Source of the DNA: a bacterium | GTDB lineage: Bacteria > BMS3Abin14 | Length of the DNA stretch: 16,549 nucleotides | Direction: 5' to 3' | Assembly: GCA_029210545.1 (NCBI GenBank) | Contig: JARGFV010000053.1 | Location: 1 to 16,549, forward strand | Shown: positions 7,798 through 14,083 of the stretch, piece by piece | Layout of the letters: each line of letters begins with the position of its first letter | How positions within the stretch are numbered: the first letter of the stretch is position 1 | Notes under the pieces: generated by a model | The model's input: only the letters and a program-made list of their open reading frames with translations | What the model was told of the DNA's origin: nothing | Databases searched by the model: none | Made by a program: the position numbers and the translations under genes

Positions 7798-9150
7798 ATG
7801 GCCCGCCGCAGCACCCTCTTCGTATGCCAGAACTGCGGCTCCACCTCTCCCAAGTGGATGGGCCGCTGCCCGGACTGCTCCACGTGGGGCTCCCTCCTGG
7901 AGGAAGCGCGCCAGGACAGCCGTTCTACCGGTTCCCGACCGGCGGCCCTCGAGCCCCTGCCTCTGACCAGCATTCCTGAAGATTCCTCCCAACGCGTCCC
8001 CTCCGGTCTTGGTGAACTGGACCGGGTCCTGGGCGGGGGAATGGTCCCCGGCTCGGCCATCCTCCTGGGCGGCGATCCGGGTATCGGAAAATCAACCCTC
8101 ATCCTCCAGATCCTGTCCGGACTGGCCGGCGGAGGGCGCAAGGTCCTGTACGTGACCGCGGAAGAGTCCATGAGGCAGATCCGGATGAGAGCGCTGAGGA
8201 CAGGATCGGAGAGCGGGAATCTCATGGTCCTGGCAGAGACCGATTTTTCCGCCGTCGCGGAAACGATCAGGGCCTCGTCCCCCGATACGGTGGTGCTGGA
8301 CTCCGTCCAGGCCCTGTATCATCCTGACATCGGCTCATCTCCGGGAAGCATAAGCCAGGTCAGGGAGATAGCCAACGTGGCCGTGGGCATCGCCAAGAGC
8401 ATGGAGATCACCACCTGGCTCATCGGCCACGTCACCAAGGAGGGCTCCATCGCCGGACCGAGGGCCCTCGAGCACCTGGTGGACACCGTGCTTTACTTCG
8501 AGGGGGACTCCACCCACGCCTACCGGATCCTCCGCGCGGTGAAAAACCGTTACGGTTCCACCAACGAGATCGCCCTTCTCGAGATGACCGGCCAGGGGCT
8601 CGTGGAGGTCAGCGATCCCGCCGGGCTGTTCCTTCCCTCCTCCGGCGCAAATTCACCCGGCTCCACTGTCGTCATGGGGCTGGAGGGATCGAGGACCCTC
8701 CTCGTCGAGGTCCAGGCCCTGGTGGCCCAGACACCGTTCGCAAACCCCAGACGCACTGTTTCGGGAGCTGACCTGTCCCGGGTGCTGCTGATACTGGCGG
8801 TCCTGGACCGGCGCGCGGGGATCGGGTCCGGAGGCATGGACGTTTTCGTCAACGTCGCGGGGGGGCTGCGGCTCACCGAACCGGCGGCGGACCTTGGAAT
8901 CGCCCTGGCCCTGGTGTCGAGCATGTGGGAAAAACCGATGATCGAAAAAACCGCCGTGTGCGGGGAATTGGGCCTGTCGGGCGAAGTGCGCCCCGTCATG
9001 CGGCTGGAGAGCCGGCTGCGCGAGGCGGCCAGGCTTGGTCTGACCCGGGCCATCGTCCCCGCTGCCGGTGCCGACAAGCTGCCAGGGATAAAAGGCATGG
9101 AGGTCGTCCCGGTAGAAACGATCGAGGACGCCATCGAGGCATCTTTTTGA
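7798..9150 (+). CDS. radA: DNA repair protein RadA (Sms)
   Basis: RecA-related helicase that processes recombination intermediates by branch migration. An N-terminal zinc finger is formed by C10, C13, C24 and C27 (CQNCG...CPDC). The ATPase domain has Walker A GGDPGIGKS at 91-99 and a VVLDSVQALY Walker B. The RadA-specific KNRYG (249-253) is a Tyr variant of the usual KNRFG. A C-terminal Lon-protease-like domain follows (about 285-450; MDVFVNVAGGLRLTEPAADL, without the Lon catalytic Ser). At 450 residues the length is normal. It starts 5 bp after mlaD with no visible Shine-Dalgarno sequence, so coupling is likely. The identification is secure. Confidence 0.97.
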   Translation: MARRSTLFVCQNCGSTSPKWMGRCPDCSTWGSLLEEARQDSRSTGSRPAALEPLPLTSIPEDSSQRVPSGLGELDRVLGGGMVPGSAILLGGDPGIGKSTLILQILSGLAGGGRKVLYVTAEESMRQIRMRALRTGSESGNLMVLAETDFSAVAETIRASSPDTVVLDSVQALYHPDIGSSPGSISQVREIANVAVGIAKSMEITTWLIGHVTKEGSIAGPRALEHLVDTVLYFEGDSTHAYRILRAVKNRYGSTNEIALLEMTGQGLVEVSDPAGLFLPSSGANSPGSTVVMGLEGSRTLLVEVQALVAQTPFANPRRTVSGADLSRVLLILAVLDRRAGIGSGGMDVFVNVAGGLRLTEPAADLGIALALVSSMWEKPMIEKTAVCGELGLSGEVRPVMRLESRLREAARLGLTRAIVPAAGADKLPGIKGMEVVPVETIEDAIEASF

Positions 9151-9413
9151 AGTCATGGCAAAAAAACCTGCCATGTCTCCAGAAAGATGCCTGTAATTAC
9201 TCTTCCCTTCGAAACAGCAAATAAATTCCAATTTGGAACCATGACGTTAACCGAAAAACACCAGGGAACCCGGGGGGAACATGGCAGATTACCGGGCCAG
9301 GCAATCATCGGCCTTGCGGCTGTTTGTCTCTCCGCGTCGCCCCATCGCCGCGTCACCGCGTCTAAACCCAAGCTCCCTCTTCCTCCATCGCCACGATTCT
9401 GTATAATACCGGC
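9151..9413. other. radA to Sec-cytochrome gap; hairpin and candidate -10 box
   Basis: No gene seen. Immediately after the radA stop, CATGGCA (9154-9160) pairs with TGCCATG (9169-9175) around an A-rich loop; without a 3' T-run on the + strand it is a weak terminator candidate at best. The block from 9181 to about 9260 is AT-richer than its surroundings. A perfect TATAAT lies at 9402-9407, six bases before ATG 9414; no good -35 hexamer is seen 16-18 bp upstream. Confidence 0.5.
9402..9407 (+). promoter_or_regulatory. Candidate -10 element (TATAAT) of the Sec-cytochrome gene
   Basis: The hexamer matches the sigma-70 -10 consensus exactly in otherwise GC-rich DNA. With usual spacing, transcription would begin at or next to the A of ATG 9414, giving a leaderless message, which fits the lack of a Shine-Dalgarno sequence before that ATG. 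The -35 position reads CTTCCT or TTCCTC, a poor match, so this is tentative. Confidence 0.4.
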
Positions 9414-10934
9414 ATGACAACGATGGCACCCGGATATAAGCTTCCTTCCCCTCTTCTCCTTTTCCTGGCTCCCATCCTTTTCGCACTCCTTCTTTTCGCG
9501 GCGCTGAACTTCAGCTGCAGGAGCGCCAAGGCGCCCCCGAGCGGCGAGATCACCCTCTTTTACACATCGGACGTGGGCGGGCGTCTTGATCCCTGCGGGT
9601 GAAAGACCGTTCAGGTGGGGGGTCTTCCCCGCCGAGCCACCTTCCTTTCCAACCAGAGGGCCAAGGGCCTGCCCGACCTGACCCTCGACTCCGGCAACAT
9701 CTTCGCGGACCGCCCCCCCTCCGAGGCTTCCCTGGAGTCCACCCTTGAAAAGGCCCAGCTTTTGGTGCGGATCATGTCCCAACTGGGATACGAAGCCGCC
9801 GCGGTAGGCGAGATGGAGCTTTACCTGGGTCTCGAAAACCTCCGGGCCCTGAGCGAAAAGGCTTCATTCAGGTTCCTTTCCGCTAACCTGACAGGCCCCG
9901 ATGGCGCGCTTCTCTTTGATTCCCACCGCGTTTTCCGAAAGGGGTCCCTTACGGTTGGTGTCGTCGGGCTGACATCGGCGCCATCCAACCAGTCCCTCTT
10001 TGAGCAGCGCATGGGTCAAAGCCGGGTCATTGATCCCGTCAAGGCTGCAGCGGACGTCGTTTCCGGGATCAGGAACCGTTGCGACCTCGTTGTAGTCCTG
10101 TCCAGCCTGGGATACGACCAGGACCTCGACCTTGCCAGGGCCGTTAACGGGATCGACATCATCATCGGCGCCAAGAACCGCCGGTTCATGAAAAAACCGG
10201 TGATCGAAGAGGGCACCATGGTGACCACCGGTTATTTCCAGGGGCGGGCGGTGGGTCAGATCACCGTTACCCTCCAGGGGGATCACCGGGGCTGGGCCTC
10301 AAGGGAGGAACTGGCCTTTATCCGGAGGCAGATCGACACGGCCCGTGAAAGGGTCCGGACCCCGGGCGACGAGGAACGGCTGGCGAGGCTCCTTGAAAAC
10401 CAGGAAAAGGCGCAAGCGCTGACCCTTTACGACGCCGACATGGTCAACCTCACTCCCGATTTCACCGGCGACCCCGATGTGGCCGGAATCATAAGCGCCT
10501 ACCGTCAGGGCCTCAATGCAAAACAGCCTGGCGGGACCACGGGCGGCGGTGAAGAAGGGCCTGTACGCTACATCGGCGCTGAAAAGTGCCGGGGATGCCA
10601 CGAAGGTCGATACCGTTTCTGGTCCCGGACACCTCACCGCGCGGCGCTGAGCACCCTGGCCCTTAAGGACGCCGATGCCGACCCCGACTGCGTCCCCTGC
10701 CACGTCACAGGCTACGAACGGCTCACCGGGTACTGGCCCAAGGCGCCGCGAAGGGACCTCGAGGGTGTCCAGTGCGAATCGTGTCACGGCATCGGCTCGC
10801 TCCACGCGGCCACACCCGAGCTGCACAGCCTCCTTCACCTCCCCGCCGCGCCCCAGTGCATCGACTGCCACACGGAGGAACAGGACGACGATTTCGATTT
10901 CCTCCGCGATAAGGTGAAAGTGTGCGCGGAGTAA
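9414..10934 (+). CDS. Selenocysteine-containing UshA-like tetraheme c-type cytochrome lipoprotein
   Basis: Probably an exported redox protein. The reading frame continues through TGA at 9600-9602 (codon 63) with no frame change, giving 506 residues if the TGA is read as Sec. Residues 14-34 form a hydrophobic signal segment ending at C35 (LNFSC, an imperfect lipobox). The UshA/5'-nucleotidase N-terminal motif is split by the TGA: TSDVGGRLDPCG before it and KTVQVGGLPRRAT after it, so both sides belong to one conserved motif and the site is C61-G62-U63. The metallophosphatase-like domain (about 45-290) has lost its usual metal ligands (GEME for GNHE at 132-135, SSLG at 230-233, GAKN at 252-255). 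Four heme sites follow: CRGCH (392), CVPCH (426), CESCH (454) and CIDCH (482), resembling cytochrome c554-type modules. No Shine-Dalgarno sequence precedes ATG 9414; ATG 9423 is an alternative. A nonsense mutation is the competing reading but explains neither the SECIS-like hairpin nor the intact downstream frame. Confidence 0.87.
9600..9602 (+). other. In-frame UGA predicted to encode selenocysteine (codon 63)
   Basis: TGA lies between DPCG and KTVQVGG in a frame that is otherwise open for another 1,332 bases and carries four heme motifs. From memory of the family, a Cys is expected here (PCGC), and Sec/Cys exchange is the usual pattern in bacterial selenoproteins. A SECIS-like hairpin follows immediately. 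Confidence 0.87.
9603..9633 (+). promoter_or_regulatory. Bacterial SECIS-like hairpin following the UGA
   Basis: Two mutually exclusive folds are visible. In the better one, 9614-9620 (GGTGGGG) pairs with 9627-9633 (CCCCGCC; one G-U pair), leaving the six-base apical loop GGTCTT. This GGUCU lies exactly 18 nt after the UGA, the same loop core and distance I recall for the E. coli fdhF SECIS recognised by SelB. The alternative pairs AAGACC (9603-9608) with GGTCTT (9621-9626). The element is inside the coding region, as expected for bacteria. Confidence 0.82.
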
Positions 10935-10964
10935 GCAAAATGACCATTACTTCCGAACACGTTC

Positions 10965-10996
10965 CGGAGTGACGGGGTATCGGAGTAACGGGGTAA
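10965..10996 (+). repeat. 8-bp repeat array, four units (left flank of the four-helix-bundle gene)
   Basis: Units CGGAGTGA, CGGGGTAT, CGGAGTAA and CGGGGTAA run head to tail with no gaps, 31 bp after the cytochrome stop codon. Same family as the arrays near 4313, 12558 and 13793. The inverted counterpart lies at 11491-11522, on the other side of the minus-strand gene. Confidence 0.85.
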
Positions 10997-11010
10997 CAGC
11001 ATTAAACATA

Positions 11011-11418
11011 TCATTCAGGGTCATCTGATGAGTTTTTTCTGATAAGCCATTTGTCCGCGTTATTGATCATTATTACTATTTGTCCCATGACCAAATCATA
11101 GTTCTCCTCAAGTCTCCTGGCATATTCAGCATCAAGGTATTTACAACTACGTGCAAAATCCAGCCAGACCTGTGTTTTACACGCTTCACTTTCAGCATCA
11201 CTTAGTTTGGAGATAAATGCGGCCTTGTACCGGCGTTTCCTCCATCCCTCAGCGATATTGCTGCATACAGACCTGGACGAACGCCTCATCTGATCGACCA
11301 TTGAATATTTCTCAGATACCGGGGATTTTTCGGTTGCTTTAAAAATCTCCATGGCAGCCTTTTTCGCGTTAATGTAGACTCTCAGTTCCCTGTATGAACT
11401 AGCAAATGTGGCCAACAC
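11011..11418 (-). CDS. Four-helix-bundle protein (23S rRNA intervening-sequence protein family)
   Basis: A 135-residue protein matching the S23/IVP family: YRELRVYINAKKAAMEIFKA at the N-terminus, then the family hallmark SVCSNIAEGWRKRR (about residues 51-64) and SKLSDAESEACKTQVWLDFA. The four predicted helices fit the pentameric bundle known for the family. Members occur inside 23S rRNA intervening sequences but also widely elsewhere; no biochemical role is settled. The start is GTG at 11418 with AAAGGGG four bases upstream on the minus strand; TTG at 11415 is an alternative. It is the only minus-strand gene here, is visibly AT-richer than its neighbours, and lies between inverted 8-bp repeat arrays, all suggesting separate acquisition. 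Confidence 0.9.
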   Translation of the reverse strand: MLATFASSYRELRVYINAKKAAMEIFKATEKSPVSEKYSMVDQMRRSSRSVCSNIAEGWRKRRYKAAFISKLSDAESEACKTQVWLDFARSCKYLDAEYARRLEENYDLVMGQIVIMINNADKWLIRKNSSDDPE

Positions 11419-11490
11419 ACCACCCCTTTATCCAAAACATGCGATTCACACTATTAGTGCAGATGAATAACGCAATTGTGATGCCTTTTC

Positions 11491-11522
11491 TCCGATCCAC
11501 CGACACACCGATACTCCGACAC
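11491..11522 (-). repeat. 8-bp repeat array, four units inverted (right flank of the four-helix-bundle gene)
   Basis: On the + strand the units are TCCGATCC, ACCGACAC, ACCGATAC and TCCGACAC, the reverse complement of the CGGNGTAW family. It has the same unit number as the direct array at 10965-10996. It sits 42 bp before the dusB start. Confidence 0.85.
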
Positions 11523-11563
11523 ACGCGATCAACGGCTTTCCGAGCCGTAATAGAGATCATGAA

Positions 11564-12535
11564 ATGATCAAACCATTAAATATCGGAAATATCCGGATCG
11601 AAAATCCGTTGATCCTCGCCCCTCTCGCCGGCATCACCAACCTCCCCTTCCGGGTCGTGTGCCGCATGGGCGGAGCGGGGCTGGTCTGGAGCGAGATGAT
11701 AAGCTCCAGGGCCCTTCACTTCAGGGACCGCCGCACCAATGACATGATCGTTTTCGATCCTGGTGAACATCCCGTGGCCGCCCAGATCTTCGGCAGGGAT
11801 CCGGGGGAGATGGCCGATGCCGCAAGGCTCATCTCAGAAAAGGGCGCTGATATCATCGACATCAACATGGGGTGCCCGGTCAAAAAGATCCTGAAAAGCG
11901 GCAGCGGCGTCCAGCTCATGAGGGAACCTGACCTCGCCCGCTCCATCGTCCGGGAGGTGGTCAAGGCCGCCGGGTGCCCGGTGACGGTCAAGTTCCGGCT
12001 CGGGTGGTCGGAAAGCGAGATAAACTTCCTGGAACTGGGGAAAGTGTTCGAGGAGGAAGGGGCCGCGGCCCTCGTCCTGCACCCACGCACCCGCATGCAG
12101 GGGTTCACAGGGGCTGCGGATATTCAGGCCATCGGAAAGCTTGTCGAGGCGGTGACGATCCCGGTCGTCGGCAGCGGCGGCGTGTCCGGCGGTCAGGCCG
12201 CCTTGAGCATGATCTCCCGGACCGGGTGCGCGGGGGTGATGATCGGACGGGCAGCCCTTGGAAAACCGTGGATTTTTGATGAGATCCATGCCTATATTAC
12301 AGGCAAAGAAAAACATGCTGGACTGGAATTCCGCTCGAATCTTGTGCAGAAACACATTGAACTGCTCCTGGAGCACCTTCCCGGACACCGCAGCGTGGGA
12401 CACCTGAGGAAACATCTGGCCTGGTACAGCAAGGGGTTCGGGGGAGGGGCGGCGTTCCGGAGGGAAATCAACAGGCTTTTGGAACCACATGAAATTGTAA
12501 AGGCTGCTGAGGACTTTTTCTCGTCAACCTTTTAG
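11564..12535 (+). CDS. dusB: tRNA-dihydrouridine synthase (DusB/NifR3 family)
   Basis: FMN-dependent enzyme that reduces uridines in the tRNA D-loop, using NADPH. The TIM-barrel core starts with LAPLAGITNLPFR; the catalytic cysteine is C104 in DINMGCPVKKI; VTVKFRLGW and VLHPRTRMQGFTGAADI follow, and the FMN phosphate site is VVGSGGVSGG with GVMIGRAALGKPW. The C-terminal helical domain (about 245-320) is present. At 323 residues the length is normal. No strong Shine-Dalgarno sequence precedes ATG 11564. A nifR3-type dus gene ahead of ntrB and ntrC homologues is a classical gene order, which supports the DusB subgroup. Confidence 0.93.
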   Translation: MIKPLNIGNIRIENPLILAPLAGITNLPFRVVCRMGGAGLVWSEMISSRALHFRDRRTNDMIVFDPGEHPVAAQIFGRDPGEMADAARLISEKGADIIDINMGCPVKKILKSGSGVQLMREPDLARSIVREVVKAAGCPVTVKFRLGWSESEINFLELGKVFEEEGAAALVLHPRTRMQGFTGAADIQAIGKLVEAVTIPVVGSGGVSGGQAALSMISRTGCAGVMIGRAALGKPWIFDEIHAYITGKEKHAGLEFRSNLVQKHIELLLEHLPGHRSVGHLRKHLAWYSKGFGGGAAFRREINRLLEPHEIVKAAEDFFSSTF

Positions 12536-12555
12536 TGGTGCCAAAAGCCATGTGT

Positions 12556-12637
12556 ATCGGGGTAACGGTGTAAGGAAGTATCGGCGTAACAGAGTAAAAC
12601 CTCGGGTTTTCACCCCGACACTCCGACACTCCGATAC
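12556..12637. repeat. Inverted 8-bp repeat arrays with a central hairpin between dusB and the kinase
   Basis: Direct units CGGGGTAA, CGGTGTAA, GGAAGTAT, CGGCGTAA and CAGAGTAA (12558-12597) are followed by a perfect central hairpin (AAAACC, TCG, GGTTTT; 12596-12610) and then by inverted units TCACCCCG, ACACTCCG and ACACTCCG ending with ATAC (12610-12637). The whole could fold into one long hairpin. On the + strand the central hairpin resembles a small terminator. Confidence 0.82.
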
Positions 12638-12671
12638 AATTTTTCCAGCGACAAACGACACAGGAAAAATT

Positions 12672-13763
12672 TTGTCACTCGAATCTCTCTTAACAGACTC
12701 CCTCCTCGAGGGCCTTTTCATCTTCGACGCCGAGGCGCGCCTTGTGCGGATCAACCCTTCGGGCGAGCGCATCCTGGGCAGATCCGAGCGTACGGCAGCC
12801 GGTAAGTTTGCCGGCGAGATCTTCGACTCGTCCCCCGGGATCAGCGGCCTTGTGAAAGCGGCGCTGGAGGAGGGACGGGCCGTGGTCCAGAGCGGTCTGA
12901 CCATGCCGGCGCCCGACGGCAAAAAGTTCAACCTGTCGGTGAGCGTCTCTCCCCTTCAGGACGCGGACGGCACCCTGGAAGGGGTCGCCCTCCTCATCCG
13001 CGACGAGACCCTCCTGAAAGAGCTGGACCGTTCCCAGCGCCGGGCCGACCAGCTGGCTACTCTGGGCATTCTCAACGTCGGCATGGCCCACGAGATCAAG
13101 AACCCCCTCGGGGGCATCAAGGGCGCGACCCAGCTGCTCAAGTCCGAGATCGGGGAGGGCACCCGGGGCAGCTCCCTCGACGAGTATTGCGACGTGATCC
13201 TCCGGGAGGTCGACCGCATCGACAGTCTTCTCGATGGCCTTCTCGCCGCGGTGCCCCGGGGGGACCTGCGCCACTCCGGGATCAATATCCACGAGATCCT
13301 CAACGAGGTGGTCACCCTTCTGGAGCTTTCCGGAGAAACCGCCGGGCTGACATTCGAACGCCTTTATGATCCAAGCCTTCCCCACATCCGCGGGGACAGG
13401 AACGGCCTTACCCAGGTCTTTTTGAACCTTCTGAAGAATTCCGTGGAAGCCTCCCCCCCTGGAGGGCAGATCGTCGTCCGGACCCTTGTTCCGGTGGGAG
13501 CGCCCCTGACGGCACCAAGCGCCCCGGGGAACAGCCACCGGGGGGCCTTTTTAGAGGTCGAAGTGGAGGACCGCGGGCCGGGGTTCGATCCCGGCGTGAC
13601 GGAGTTTGCGGCGCCGTTCTTCACCACCAAGCCCAAGGGAGTCGGCCTCGGCCTCGTCATCAGCGAGCAGATCGTCCAGAACCACGGCGGTTCCCTGACC
13701 CTGGACAACCGGGAGGGGGGCGGGGCGGTGGTGCGCGTGTTTTTGCCGCTGAATATGGGGTAG
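12672..13763 (+). CDS. PAS-domain sensor histidine kinase, NtrB-like, cytosolic
   Basis: Sensor kinase that would phosphorylate a partner response regulator, most likely the sigma-54 activator encoded next. A PAS domain occupies about residues 5-110 (LTDSLLEGLFIFDAEARLV; GERILGRSE). The HisKA H-box is GMAHEIKNPLGGIKG with phospho-acceptor H140. The ATPase domain has N-box VFLNLLKNSVEASPPGG, G1 DRGPGFDPG, FFTTKPKG, and G2 GVGLGLVISEQIVQNHGG. No membrane segment is present, so the signal is sensed in the cytoplasm. I place the start at TTG 12672 with AGGA six bases upstream: 363 residues. The frame stays open to GTG 12552, but those 40 extra codons are a translation of the 8-bp repeat array and are unlikely to be real. 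Confidence 0.88.
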   Translation: MSLESLLTDSLLEGLFIFDAEARLVRINPSGERILGRSERTAAGKFAGEIFDSSPGISGLVKAALEEGRAVVQSGLTMPAPDGKKFNLSVSVSPLQDADGTLEGVALLIRDETLLKELDRSQRRADQLATLGILNVGMAHEIKNPLGGIKGATQLLKSEIGEGTRGSSLDEYCDVILREVDRIDSLLDGLLAAVPRGDLRHSGINIHEILNEVVTLLELSGETAGLTFERLYDPSLPHIRGDRNGLTQVFLNLLKNSVEASPPGGQIVVRTLVPVGAPLTAPSAPGNSHRGAFLEVEVEDRGPGFDPGVTEFAAPFFTTKPKGVGLGLVISEQIVQNHGGSLTLDNREGGGAVVRVFLPLNMG

Positions 13764-14083
13764 CACAGAAGGTCCTGGCTACCCGCATGTATGGGTGTAA
13801 CGGAGTATGGGGGTAACGGGGAAAGATCTAAAACCGGCTAACCACAGCACGACCCCTTGCAGGTCGTCCCACAGGGTGACACAGAGGAAAGATCATATTT
13901 TATAGCCTTGATCAACCCTGTGTAACCCCGCTTAGCCACGGCGAAGCTGCAAGCCGAAGGTCCTGAGCTAGTCGAAGGGGCGAAGGCCAGTGTACCCTGT
14001 GGTTAAAAGCTTTTTAATGAACTGTGGTGATACCGCCGCGTTTTATTCAGATATTTTTTTTGAAACACCATTTGGGAGAGATA
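13764..14083. repeat. 320-bp kinase-activator gap with 8-bp units and a dispersed inverted repeat
   Basis: No gene seen. At 13793-13824 four units of the 8-bp family occur (GGGTGTAA, CGGAGTAT, GGGGGTAA, CGGGGAAA) with no obvious inverted arm. Then TAACCACAG (13839-13847) and CTGTGGTTA (13997-14005) bound a unit of about 167 bp, with ACAGGGT and ACCCTGT copies inside; this looks like a dispersed palindromic intergenic element. The AT-rich 14005-14083 region carries GGGAGAG before ATG 14084 and could hold a promoter, but I see no clear hexamers. Confidence 0.65.

Noticed and set aside
9154-9175. Intrinsic terminator or sigma-54 promoter after radA
   Set aside because: The 7-bp stem has no T-run on the + strand, and the GG to GC distance is 11 rather than the required 10, so neither reading is convincing.
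9414-9602. A separate 62-residue secreted peptide followed by an independent cytochrome gene starting at GTG 9615, or a nonsense-mutated pseudogene
   Set aside because: Same frame, one conserved motif split by the TGA, a SECIS-like hairpin right after it, and no other damage in the remaining 443 codons. GTG 9615 has no sensible Shine-Dalgarno sequence and would give a protein with no export signal, although c-type hemes need export.
14024-14083. Twenty-codon extension of the NtrC-type regulator
   Set aside because: The receiver domain starts at MPKKILVIEDD (ATG 14084), which has GGGAGAG upstream; the extension is AT-rich and unrelated.
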